Below, piece after piece: positions 1 to 7,901 of a DNA stretch of 38,893 nt (positions are counted from its first letter, which is position 1; every line of letters starts with the position of its first letter). The DNA comes from Microcaldota archaeon (GTDB lineage: Archaea > Micrarchaeota > Micrarchaeia > Anstonellales > J096), in NCBI GenBank assembly GCA_026982895.1, contig JALWQW010000023.1, positions 1 to 38,893 of the forward strand, in the 5' to 3' direction. A model generated the notes under the pieces. The model was not told where the DNA came from and did no database searches. It saw only the letters and a program-made list of their open reading frames with translations. Both the position numbers and the translations under genes were made by a program.

Positions 1-2
1 AG

Positions 3-158
3 AGATTACCTTTGGCATATATATTATCCAAGCTATATGGAATCGAGGGTTTCTGGTGGGCCTTCCCTTTAAGTAATATTGTAGGCGCAGGGATCGCCAT
101 CTATTTATTCATTAAGATTTGGAAGAAATTAAAGTTCCCAAGTAGCATTAACGCCTAA
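3..158 (+). CDS. MATE-family efflux transporter, C-terminal fragment
   Basis: This is the last 51 codons of a gene that begins before the window; the frame is open from base 3 to the TAA at 156-158. The peptide has a Tyr-Gly-Ile-Glu-Gly-Phe-Trp-Trp-Ala-Phe-Pro stretch, a hydrophobic segment, and a basic end (IKIWKKLKF). A loop of this kind followed by a last transmembrane helix and a basic tail is typical of MATE (multi-antimicrobial extrusion) and related flippase carriers. Seen: one membrane segment and the stop. Inferred: family. The 3' end overlaps the convergent DUF1846 gene by 30 nt. Another polytopic exporter is possible. Confidence 0.6.
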   Translation, partial: RLPLAYILSKLYGIEGFWWAFPLSNIVGAGIAIYLFIKIWKKLKFPSSINA

Positions 159-1466
159 CTTCAAGAGAAGACGCTCGTCTTCCTCTGGAATCTCGCCCAA
201 TGTGTGTAGCTCGCTGCCTAAGAGCTTTGATTTTTGCTCCTTTGAAAGCTCTCTTGAAAGTGATTTTAATGATGCTGCAGGTTTCCCAACAAATCTTTCC
301 AAAGCTAAAAGATAAGCTTTTGGACCTTTAGCTGTATATACTCTACCATTAACCTGCAACGCAGCCCCATTAAGTTTTCTGGCCTTTTCCACGACTTGCC
401 TCTCGGCAAGCTTTATTTTGAGCCTTTTCATCAAAGCCAATACACGCTTATAAGCTGTGTCAGAGAGTTCTCGCCTAACGAACATAGCCTTGTATCTGAA
501 ATAGCGCCTAATTATTTCAGCCCTAGCAGCCTTCTCACACAATGCTCTCTTACCCCTCTTAATAGAGAAGCCAACCCTATTAACGCCCATATCCGTCGGC
601 GAAAGATAGTGGGCCCGCATATAGTTAGTGGGTGAGGTTATCTTCTCTATTAGGCGGCGGAGGAGAGGAAAAGCTTCAATATCTCTGTTATAATTCACAG
701 CTTTTTTATTATAGGCTTCCTCATAGAAAGGGTCATAAGCGTTGTAGTCGCCTATATCAGCGGTGGCAGCCTCGTAAGCAACATTCACAGCACTGTTTAA
801 CGGCAGGTTCCAAATAGGAAAAGTTTCAAGCTTCGCGTATCCTGAATCTTCACCCCTTAAATAATCTTGATAGACGGCCATCAACGCAGTTGCCATCTTA
901 CCTGAATTAGGCCCTGGCGCTGTAACAACGACGATGTCGCTCTCCGTCTTGATATAAGGTTTCTTGCCAAAGCCTCTCGTCGAAAGGATATTCTTAAACG
1001 CTCTTGGATAGCCCTTTATAGGGTATGTGTAGTAAATGCTGTAACCTTCTCGTCTAAGCCGCGCAGCTAAGGCCTTCGCCTTTTTTTGTCCCTCAAAAAA
1101 GCTTATAACAACGGTGTTTACAGAAAAGCCCTTCTTCTCCAAATCAGTGAGCATCTCTTCTGCGAACTCCGTGTAAGATAGGGATAGACTGCCTGTCGGC
1201 TTATCGTTCTCGATATAGCGGGTATTGATGACCGGTAAAAATTCCATGCTTTTCTTTTTTGTTAAACCCTTCAAGACTTTTAACTTTACATCAGTGTTAT
1301 AGCCAGGTAGAACACGAGCCGCATGATAATCCATTATAAGCTTCCCGCCAAACTCCAAGTAAAGTTTATGAAAGTTCTCTGCTCTCTCAGACAAAGCCCT
1401 TATCTCCTCGCGAATGTATTTGTCATTATCAAAACATATTTTGCTTTCAAAAGGTAAGACAACCAC
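129..1466 (-). CDS. DUF1846 family protein
   Basis: The 445-residue protein matches my memory of DUF1846 (Pfam PF08903), a family known mostly from Firmicutes and other bacteria, with solved structures but no established reaction. Recognisable blocks are LEFGGKLIMDYHAARVLPG (about 37-54), TAPGPNSGK (182-190, resembling a phosphate-binding glycine-rich loop), ETFPIWNLPL (214-223) and YEAATAD (231-237). Bacterial members are usually about 490-500 residues, so this one is somewhat short. The start is GTG at 1466, with an AT-rich TATA-like stretch 20-30 nt upstream and no ribosome-binding site, suggesting a leaderless mRNA. It is monocistronic and converges on the MATE fragment. Function is unknown; transfer from bacteria is plausible but unproven. 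Confidence 0.85.
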   Translation of the reverse strand: MVVLPFESKICFDNDKYIREEIRALSERAENFHKLYLEFGGKLIMDYHAARVLPGYNTDVKLKVLKGLTKKKSMEFLPVINTRYIENDKPTGSLSLSYTEFAEEMLTDLEKKGFSVNTVVISFFEGQKKAKALAARLRREGYSIYYTYPIKGYPRAFKNILSTRGFGKKPYIKTESDIVVVTAPGPNSGKMATALMAVYQDYLRGEDSGYAKLETFPIWNLPLNSAVNVAYEAATADIGDYNAYDPFYEEAYNKKAVNYNRDIEAFPLLRRLIEKITSPTNYMRAHYLSPTDMGVNRVGFSIKRGKRALCEKAARAEIIRRYFRYKAMFVRRELSDTAYKRVLALMKRLKIKLAERQVVEKARKLNGAALQVNGRVYTAKGPKAYLLALERFVGKPAASLKSLSRELSKEQKSKLLGSELHTLGEIPEEDERLLLKLGVNATWEL

Positions 1467-1510
1467 GATAAAGAAAGGGAAGAAAGATTATTAATACTAG
1501 TGGATGACAC

Positions 1511-1798
1511 TCATTTCAACAATTGGCGCATCTCTGATTTATACAATTCAAAATTTATAGAGAAGTGGATTAGGATAAGAAAAGCCATTAAAAATCCTGT
1601 GACGGTGTGTAATTTTTCTAAGCTTTCCTTGCCTAAACCAAAAAAGGCCCAGCCAGTAGCTTTTGCAATCCTTCCAATAGGCGCTAGATGAAGGCCTATG
1701 CCTGTAAAAATTACTATAAGAGTCACCACAATGAGGAGGGTCGTAAGGACCGCTCTAACCTTAATAATATTTATTTTCCCCAGCATTATTCCACCCAT
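1511..1798 (-). CDS. Small DUF4405-like membrane protein
   Basis: The 95-residue protein has two clear hydrophobic helices, about residues 14-35 and 64-84. Histidines lie near their ends (GLHLAP, LHTVTGF and LIHFSIN). The pattern of two helices with paired histidines, joined by a short polar loop, resembles DUF4405, which is related to cytochrome b-type membrane domains where histidines hold haem. It is the last gene of a minus-strand set with the two secreted proteins upstream; the spacing to the 244-residue gene is 4 nt. An internal ATG five codons in is an alternative start. Haem binding is inferred from histidine placement only. Confidence 0.6.
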   Translation of the reverse strand: MGGIMLGKINIIKVRAVLTTLLIVVTLIVIFTGIGLHLAPIGRIAKATGWAFFGLGKESLEKLHTVTGFLMAFLILIHFSINFELYKSEMRQLLK

Positions 1799-1802
1799 AT
1801 AA

Positions 1803-2537
1803 TTATACTTTTTTCTTCCTTCCTAACGATGCGCCGCCTGCTAAAGCAACTAAGCCTGCTGAACCAAAGCAAACACCATCACTCTCTTCTCCTCCAGCGG
1901 ACTCGTCTTTTGGCGGAGCACTGCACTTACCATTCTCACATGAACCCCAGCCTTTTTCTTGACAATAGGCATCGCTCTTGCAGCTGTATAAATCAGCCTT
2001 TAAATCAGTGTCGAGATTTTCCATCTCCTCGCCATCTAGTGTAAACGAAGGTTCTTTCTTTGAAACATCGCTTTCATAATCTTCATAAGAGAGATTAATC
2101 GCTGCATCCGCCGTCAGGAGAGCACTAATATTGTCGCTTTCATCTAAATATTCCTGAAGGGGCTTAACCCAAACAACCTTCCAATCACCTTGCGTATAAT
2201 GTAAAAGCATAACATAATCCAATTGATAAGTTATATCTTCTGCGCCTGAAATGGAAGCATTGAGCGTGTATTTAGCCAAAGCATAGTCGCCATCTTGAGT
2301 ATAGTGAAAATTCCTTATGGAAAAATAATCTGTGTCATAATTATCCCATATTTTTTGAATAATAGTTTTCATGGAGGATATATCGTCTGCTGTATACTCC
2401 GATAAATCCATTGTAGAGAGGAATCTGTCCATATTCTCATCAGCACTTGCCTGATAATAATTATTAACAACGGTTTGAACACTCGCTGCAAAAAACAATC
2501 CGACAGCAAATAAAAGCAATAAAAGTATCTTTTTCAT
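1803..2537 (-). CDS. Secreted NTF2-like protein with Cys-rich tail and C-terminal hydrophobic anchor
   Basis: This 244-residue exported protein begins with a lysine-rich start and a leucine/phenylalanine signal peptide (about 1-20). Residues about 21-150 alternate helices and strands in a way that recalls SnoaL/NTF2-like domains (for example DYALAKYTLNASI and GDWKVVWVKPL); this assignment is tentative. Residues about 183-206 form a compact Cys motif (CKSDAYCQ...GSCENGKC). The extreme C-terminus has a Gly/Ala/Leu hydrophobic run followed by RKKKV, resembling a C-terminal membrane-anchor or sorting tail. Its ATG directly follows the TAA of the 660-residue secreted protein, so the two are probably co-translated. 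No specific function can be given. Confidence 0.75.
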   Translation of the reverse strand: MKKILLLLLFAVGLFFAASVQTVVNNYYQASADENMDRFLSTMDLSEYTADDISSMKTIIQKIWDNYDTDYFSIRNFHYTQDGDYALAKYTLNASISGAEDITYQLDYVMLLHYTQGDWKVVWVKPLQEYLDESDNISALLTADAAINLSYEDYESDVSKKEPSFTLDGEEMENLDTDLKADLYSCKSDAYCQEKGWGSCENGKCSAPPKDESAGGEESDGVCFGSAGLVALAGGASLGRKKKV

Positions 2538-4520
2538 TTAATCACCCTCAAAGCCTAAATATTGCATTTTGAAATCATAAAAGTAATCAGCCCTATTGCC
2601 GTCTTCATCTTCAACAACCACATAGAAGGCATAATCTGCTGTTCTATTTTTAGCGTTGGCTATTCTTTCCTTAGCAGCCAAATCTTTTAGCTTGCCTTGC
2701 ATAGAACCCACCAAGCCATCAGCCAAATCTTGCGTAATATCCGCGGCTTGTCCTATTACAGGAACTTCATCCACAACTAAGCTTACAGCCCCTATAGTTG
2801 CTTTGCCGCCTTCTAATGCAAAGTCTAATGAGCGATACGCCATTTCCTTGTATGTCTTAGCATTAACAACACCATCTATTCCCTGGGCCATATTTTTCAT
2901 ATTACCCCACAAACCAGTCACTCCTTTATACCACTTGATGCCAGGCGCCACATATCCAAAGAACTTAGCTGCTTTTCCAGCCAATTTCTCGCCAGCGTAT
3001 TCAGCACCTTTCTCAGCACTGGTAAGTGCAACGCTTGTCGCTGTGCCCGTCAAAACACCAGTCATCTCCCTCGCCATTATAATTTCATCTTTGTTTAAGC
3101 CACGAGCGGGGCTCATCCATTGAACAACCTCATTCTTCTTATCTGAATCGAATAAAATAACATTATTGCTTGAAGCTGGCCTAAAGCGAGATTCAGATTT
3201 CCACTGCCCGCCATAGTTGCGAAGGTAATATTTGAAATGAGAACTGTCGGGGTCGTCAACTTGAATATAAACATTGTGCAATGCGTAAGCTTTAGCAGGA
3301 TTAGGAGATATCTTAACAGAAGTTATTTTGGGCATAGGCGATTGAAGCATAATTTGTGCGTTTGTCTGCGTAGACCAATCGTCGCTGTCATCGTGTTTTG
3401 AAGCAGTTACAGTAACATCGAGTGTTAATGGAAAATCGTCGTAATACATGCTTTTTATTTCTTTTATGGAGGGCAATTTTAGCGTGCCTACATATTCTCC
3501 ATTGGCATCTGTATATCTAATGGCATCTCTGAAGCCCCATTTCCCTAAAACACCTGTGTTGTGTGGGTCGTCTATTCTTATGTGCAATTTAGCCCCTTTA
3601 ACGACAGTTCCATTGTCATAGCGTAAATCCACCTGTATCCTATCCTGGGCGTTGTCCTTCAACAAAACAGCAGGTTTCTCTATAGTTAAATATATATTCG
3701 GCGCCTCTGTGTTGACAACCTTTTCATTACATTTATTTGAAGAGGCATTGCAGCCATTATCACACTCAAATGTGTAATAGTAGCACTGACCATCCTCGCT
3801 GTTGCAATAACCATCATAATAATAAGTGCCATCTTCGCAATAATACTCTTTGCATTCAACATTAGCGCATTTATCACCTTCATTTCCTTGTTCAGCGCAT
3901 GCAGTCCCTTCTGCATTACAACCATTTTGGCATTTAACTGCTTTATAATTACATTGGCCACTATACTCATCGAACTCTCCTTGATAGTAGTAAGTGCTAA
4001 CGCCTGTATTCGAGTCATATAAACAACGATCTTCACAGTATGCATCATAATTACTATCTCCAGTGTCACCTATATCCCCACCACCATAAGCAGGAGTGGT
4101 ATCCTCTTCGTCAGATTCAGGGTAATTATAATAGCAAATATCCTGACAACTCTTCAAAGCATTCTTCGCTGCAACCTGCGCCTCCCCTTTACAACAATTT
4201 TGCATGGCGGCGTTCCTTGTACAATCTGTGCCACCAGCTTGTTGGCATTCCCACAATTGGACGACACATCTAGCGTATCTCCCAGATTCACCATTCCATG
4301 TGCCTGTCCTCACCCTAGGACAATTGCTGGATGTGACTGCCTCATAGTATGAGCCGCTGTTTGCCATTTGTATTGCTTCTTTAAGGGCAGCTTCGTATTC
4401 CTGATTACATTCATATAAACATTGATTCAATTGGCTATTGCTGCCAGTATTACTGGTATGAGAAAGGACAAATGAAACGCTAATTAATAGCAATAAAGCT
4501 AAAAGTGGCAAATACTTCAT
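2538..4520 (-). CDS. Large secreted Cys-rich protein with Ig-like domains and an inserted helical region
   Basis: The 660-residue protein has a signal peptide (about 1-20). Residues 30-130 are Cys-rich. Two tandem units of about 45-50 residues follow (about 160-270), each with tyrosines, a CxNGCNA-type motif and a closing Cys. Residues about 275-395 look like an invasin/Big-1-type Ig fold (long beta strands, KGAKLHIRIDDP, DANGEYVGTLKLP). A further beta-sandwich starts near 400 and seems to be interrupted by about 150 Ala/Gly-rich helical residues (about 475-624) before closing strands (YAFYVVVEDEDGNRADYFY). It is the first gene of a minus-strand operon and has a TATA-like TTTATTAATA about 20-30 nt before its ATG. 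A cell-surface or adhesion role is inferred; no family was recognised. Confidence 0.75.
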   Translation of the reverse strand: MKYLPLLALLLLISVSFVLSHTSNTGSNSQLNQCLYECNQEYEAALKEAIQMANSGSYYEAVTSSNCPRVRTGTWNGESGRYARCVVQLWECQQAGGTDCTRNAAMQNCCKGEAQVAAKNALKSCQDICYYNYPESDEEDTTPAYGGGDIGDTGDSNYDAYCEDRCLYDSNTGVSTYYYQGEFDEYSGQCNYKAVKCQNGCNAEGTACAEQGNEGDKCANVECKEYYCEDGTYYYDGYCNSEDGQCYYYTFECDNGCNASSNKCNEKVVNTEAPNIYLTIEKPAVLLKDNAQDRIQVDLRYDNGTVVKGAKLHIRIDDPHNTGVLGKWGFRDAIRYTDANGEYVGTLKLPSIKEIKSMYYDDFPLTLDVTVTASKHDDSDDWSTQTNAQIMLQSPMPKITSVKISPNPAKAYALHNVYIQVDDPDSSHFKYYLRNYGGQWKSESRFRPASSNNVILFDSDKKNEVVQWMSPARGLNKDEIIMAREMTGVLTGTATSVALTSAEKGAEYAGEKLAGKAAKFFGYVAPGIKWYKGVTGLWGNMKNMAQGIDGVVNAKTYKEMAYRSLDFALEGGKATIGAVSLVVDEVPVIGQAADITQDLADGLVGSMQGKLKDLAAKERIANAKNRTADYAFYVVVEDEDGNRADYFYDFKMQYLGFEGD

Positions 4521-4582
4521 AAGAAAATTAAAATAGTAATATTAATAAAGGCTTCCGTGAGAGGAGGTGGGTTTCGGTAAAG

Positions 4583-4942
4583 ATGTATCAAGCTATAAAG
4601 GAGGGGGTTAAGGCACAGGTTAATAAAAGGATACAATCAAAGTTAAGCATGTTATCAGAAATCCCAAAAGGCTTCGATAAGGTTAAGGAAAAGCTCGGTG
4701 AGATGAGCGACGCGGAGTTGGCAAGACTCGGTTTAATAGCAGAGCTCGACGCAATAAACCTCTACGAACAGCTGGCAGCGAATGCCAAAGACCCTCTTGT
4801 AAAAAAGATGTTTTTAGACATAGCATATGAAGAGAAAGAGCACCTCGGCGAATTTATGGAGCTCTTAAAGCGCCTCGACCCATCACAAATAAAAGCATTA
4901 GAAGATGGTGCTAATGAAGTAAAGGAAGAAGCAAAGGAGTAA
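4583..4942 (+). CDS. Encapsulin-type ferritin-like di-iron protein
   Basis: The 119-residue helical protein contains the EncFtn-type motif: E54, Y61-E62, then EEKEH at 83-87. Spacing of the presumed iron ligands (E54, E84, H87: 30 then 3) equals that of the encapsulated ferritin signature. The stretch AELDAINLYEQLA is nearly the same as I recall in the ferritin-like domain fused to encapsulin in Pyrococcus. Here there is no shell domain after it, and no encapsulin gene in this window. About 45 lysine-rich residues precede the core. A strong GAGGAGGTG lies 14 nt before the ATG. It is followed after 10 nt by superoxide reductase, so iron or peroxide handling is likely. Confidence 0.85.
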   Translation: MYQAIKEGVKAQVNKRIQSKLSMLSEIPKGFDKVKEKLGEMSDAELARLGLIAELDAINLYEQLAANAKDPLVKKMFLDIAYEEKEHLGEFMELLKRLDPSQIKALEDGANEVKEEAKE

Positions 4943-4952
4943 AAGGGGAAAT

Positions 4953-5294
4953 ATGAAGATTAGCTCAACAATAAAAAGCGCAGATTGGAAGACAGAGAAA
5001 CACACGCCGATTGTAGAAGTTTTTACTGAAGAAGACATCTATAGAGTAGAAGTAAGCGTTGGCAAGGAGATTCCCCACCCAAATACAGCAGAGCACCATA
5101 TAGCTTGGATAGAGGTTTTCTTTATGGAGGAAGGTAAAGAAACAGCACTGCCTGTCGGTAAAATTCAGTTTACAGGGCATGGCGAGGCTGGCCTTACAGA
5201 GCCACGCGCGACCCTTTACTTCAAAACAGACAAAAAAGGCAAATTTTATGCTCTAGCGTACTGCAATATGCATGGATTATGGGAAAGCCAATGA
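4953..5294 (+). CDS. sor: Superoxide reductase (neelaredoxin type)
   Basis: Superoxide reductase reduces superoxide to hydrogen peroxide in the cytoplasm using a mononuclear Fe(His4Cys) centre. At 113 residues this is the one-domain (class II) form, without the N-terminal desulforedoxin iron site. Visible ligands fit: EKH at 15-17, HPNTAEHH at 42-49 and CNMHGLWE at 104-111; the Glu at 15 is the usual sixth ligand. The sequence closely follows what I remember of the Pyrococcus enzyme. The ATG is preceded by AAAGGGGAAAT, and the gene follows the ferritin-like gene by 10 nt in one operon. This points to anaerobic or microaerophilic life with oxygen defence. Confidence 0.95.
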   Translation: MKISSTIKSADWKTEKHTPIVEVFTEEDIYRVEVSVGKEIPHPNTAEHHIAWIEVFFMEEGKETALPVGKIQFTGHGEAGLTEPRATLYFKTDKKGKFYALAYCNMHGLWESQ

Positions 5295-5307
5295 AGATAA
5301 ACATAAA

Positions 5308-5316
5308 CATTTAAAA
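5308..5316 (+). promoter_or_regulatory. TATA-like box for the 5341 gene
   Basis: ATTTAAAAA lies about 27 nt before the ATG at 5341. It falls just after the superoxide reductase stop and supports a separate, leaderless transcript starting at or near 5341. Confidence 0.5.
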
Positions 5317-5340
5317 ACACTTCCTAACACTATAACTATA

Positions 5341-6003
5341 ATGAAATTGCGATTAGAAACACGCTATCAAAAGTTAAATGCAGAGAAGCTTAAAGAGGGC
5401 TTTAAGAAGAGTGGAAAAGAGTTCAAAGAGTATTTAGAGAAGTTAGGAAGGGAAAGAGAATTAAGGGAAAAAGCAGCGATGTTAGAGGACAAGCTGCCAA
5501 AAAATATAAAAGGTATAGTTAAGCCCATCCAAAACATTATCTCTAAAATATCGACATTATACCCAAACGGTGGCCTGTCTGATAGAGCATATAACCTTCT
5601 AAGGTATAAAGCATACAAAGTGCTTAGATACAGCATTATAGAATACGCGCTTGACAATGGCTGCGACCCTACTGGATGCACAGAAGAAGGAGCTATGAAT
5701 TCTGTAGATGTTATGGGAATCAATGAGGAGAGATTCAGAAACCATTTGTACGAAATAATGGAAATCATAAAAGAGTCTCCTATTTACAAAAACGCCAAAA
5801 CATCGAGCGAAAAGGTGCATGTATTCACAGACATGTTTGATTTGGCATTAACGAAAGTAATAGAGCAATATGAAGCTCATGGAATGAAGATTGATGAGAT
5901 ATTACTCGCCATAAAGAAAGCCTACCAAAGTAAGGATGTTAGATGTGTAGAACAGACAGAGAGGAGATTAGATTTAATATTCCAAATAATAAAAGACCTA
6001 TAA
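5341..6003 (+). CDS. Uncharacterised helical protein
   Basis: I do not recognise this 220-residue protein. It is rich in Lys, Glu and Leu. The first 60 residues could form a coiled coil (KLNAEKLKEGF...EYLEKLGRERELREKAAML). The rest looks all-helical, with a CDPTGCTEEG loop near residue 103 whose two cysteines might bind metal or form a disulphide. An in-frame ATG at 5272 would overlap superoxide reductase. I prefer 5341 because a TATA-like box sits 27 nt upstream and the extra residues look unstructured. It is followed by thrS after 31 nt but no functional tie is visible. Confidence 0.7.
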   Translation: MKLRLETRYQKLNAEKLKEGFKKSGKEFKEYLEKLGRERELREKAAMLEDKLPKNIKGIVKPIQNIISKISTLYPNGGLSDRAYNLLRYKAYKVLRYSIIEYALDNGCDPTGCTEEGAMNSVDVMGINEERFRNHLYEIMEIIKESPIYKNAKTSSEKVHVFTDMFDLALTKVIEQYEAHGMKIDEILLAIKKAYQSKDVRCVEQTERRLDLIFQIIKDL

Positions 6004-6034
6004 CAATTAAAATGTTTTCTATTAAAGGAAGGCC

Positions 6035-7900
6035 ATGAGAGCCGTTTTTCTACACAGCAACAAGATAGAGGTAGAGCCCAAAGAGAAGGCTTTGGGAGAC
6101 GCGGATGAGAATGTAGAGGCCTTTGTAGAGGAAGAAGCAGTTGTGGTCTTCACGGCTGTGGAGGAGGGCGATGAAGACATAGACGCCGTCGTCGATGCTC
6201 TCACGACTGAAATAAAAAAATTCACGGAACAGGTTAAAACGACGCGTGTCGTTCTTTATCCTTATGTTCACTTAACTTCAAAACCAGCTCCGCCGAGAGT
6301 TGCCAAAAAATTGCTGAATGTAGCGAGCCTTCGTTTAAAGCAAGAGGGCTTTGAAGTGAAAAAGGCACCCTTCGGATGGTACAAGGCATTCACATTAAGC
6401 GTAAAGGGCCACCCGCTGTCGGAGCTTAGTAGAGAAATTCATGTCGGCGAAAAAAATAAAGAAGAAGAGGAAGAGGTTAGCCAAGCTCTAAAAGATGAGG
6501 AAACAATTAAGAGCGAATTCTACATTTTCGATGGTGAAAAACTCGTCGAGGCAGACAAATTCAACTTTGAGGGACACGACAACTTGAAGAAGTTCATAAC
6601 ATACGAAACGAAAAAAGTCAGGGCTTATGAAAAAGAGCCTCCACATATAGAGCTTATGAAGAAATTGGAGCTCGTCGATTATGAACCCGGAAGCGACCCA
6701 GGAAATCTGCGCTTTTATCCAAAGGGCAAGCTCATAAAGGGCAGCTTGGAGGAGTGGGTTACAAATGTTTGTTTGGACTTCGGCGCGCATGAGGTGGAAA
6801 CGCCAATAATGCTCGACATGGAGCAACCACAGCTGAAAAAATACCTCCATAGGTTCCCCGCAAGGCAGTATATAGTCCTAAGCGAAAAGAAACGCCTCTT
6901 CCTGCGCTTTGCCGCTTGCTTTGGGCAGTTCCTCATAGCCCACGACGCTAACATAAGCTACAAAAACCTGCCATTGAAAATATTCGAGATGACCCGCTAT
7001 TCATTTAGGAGAGAGCAGAGAGGTGAATTAGCAGGGCTTAAAAGGCTGAGAGCCTTTACGATGCCCGACATGCACACCTTCGCCAGAGATGTTGAGCAGG
7101 CGAAAGTTGAATACAAGAGGCAATGGGAGAAGAGCGTCGATATTGTAAAGGCATTGGATTTGTGGGGGCAAAGCGAAATCGGCTTCCGCATAACAAAAGA
7201 CTTCTACGAAAAACACAAGGAATGGCTTCACGAAGTGTTTGGCTATGCTGGCAAACCCGTTTTGGTGGAGATGTGGAACAAGCGCTTCACATACTTCTCA
7301 CTGAAATTCGAGATTAACTTTATAGACGCCATGGAGAAAGCGACAGCATTATCGACAGTGCAGATAGATGTTGAAAATGCAGAGCGTTTTGGCATAACAT
7401 ATACTGACGAGAATGGCGAGAAAAAACACCCACTCATATTGCACGCGAGCCTAAGTGGAGCCATAGAGAGGGTTATGTATGCTCTGCTGGAGAAAGCCGC
7501 TCTTGATATGCAGAAGGGAAAGAAGGGCAGCTTCCCATTATGGTTGGCGCCAACGCAAGTAAGAATAATCCCTGCAAGCTCGGATTATCTAAACAAGGCA
7601 AATGAGCTGGCTGACAAATTAGAGAGCGCAGGTATAAGGGTTGATGTAGATGATAGAGAAGAAAGTGTCAATAAGAGGATTATGCTAGCCGAGAAAGAAT
7701 GGGTGCCCTACATAATGGTATATGGTGAAAAGGAAGAAGGAAAAGAAAAACTGCCTGTAAGGCTTAGGGACGAAGGGAAAACAAATGAATACAGCTTGGA
7801 AGAGTTAATTGGCGAGATAACAAAGAAATGTGAGGGCTTCCCATTGAAGAAGCGCACATACCCACGCTTATTGAGCAAGAGGCCAATATTCAGGGGGTAA
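6035..7900 (+). CDS. thrS: Threonyl-tRNA synthetase, archaeal type
   Basis: The 621-residue class II synthetase charges tRNA-Thr. The N-terminal ~150 residues follow the archaeal form, whose D-aminoacyl-tRNA deacylase-like domain removes mischarged serine. The catalytic core is about 200-490, with motif 2 at 321-341 (RYSFRREQRGELAGLKRL) and motif 3 near 466-486 (HASLSGAIERVMYALLE). Likely zinc ligands are C295, H347 and H470, matching the Cys-His-His set of ThrRS. The anticodon-binding domain is about 510-605. An AAGGAAGG ribosome-binding site precedes the ATG. Length and domain order are complete, so it should be functional. Confidence 0.95.
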   Translation: MRAVFLHSNKIEVEPKEKALGDADENVEAFVEEEAVVVFTAVEEGDEDIDAVVDALTTEIKKFTEQVKTTRVVLYPYVHLTSKPAPPRVAKKLLNVASLRLKQEGFEVKKAPFGWYKAFTLSVKGHPLSELSREIHVGEKNKEEEEEVSQALKDEETIKSEFYIFDGEKLVEADKFNFEGHDNLKKFITYETKKVRAYEKEPPHIELMKKLELVDYEPGSDPGNLRFYPKGKLIKGSLEEWVTNVCLDFGAHEVETPIMLDMEQPQLKKYLHRFPARQYIVLSEKKRLFLRFAACFGQFLIAHDANISYKNLPLKIFEMTRYSFRREQRGELAGLKRLRAFTMPDMHTFARDVEQAKVEYKRQWEKSVDIVKALDLWGQSEIGFRITKDFYEKHKEWLHEVFGYAGKPVLVEMWNKRFTYFSLKFEINFIDAMEKATALSTVQIDVENAERFGITYTDENGEKKHPLILHASLSGAIERVMYALLEKAALDMQKGKKGSFPLWLAPTQVRIIPASSDYLNKANELADKLESAGIRVDVDDREESVNKRIMLAEKEWVPYIMVYGEKEEGKEKLPVRLRDEGKTNEYSLEELIGEITKKCEGFPLKKRTYPRLLSKRPIFRG

Positions 7901-7901
7901 T

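Noticed and set aside
2656-3123. 155-codon plus-strand frame
   Set aside because: It lies inside the 660-residue secreted protein gene, with low-complexity Ala/Pro/Ser composition from the opposite strand.
3686-4069. 127-codon minus-strand frame
   Set aside because: It is another phase of the Cys-rich repeat region; its repetitive Met/Ile content mirrors the repeats.
5272-5340. Upstream start for the 5341 protein
   Set aside because: It would overlap superoxide reductase and include the TATA-like box inside the coding region.
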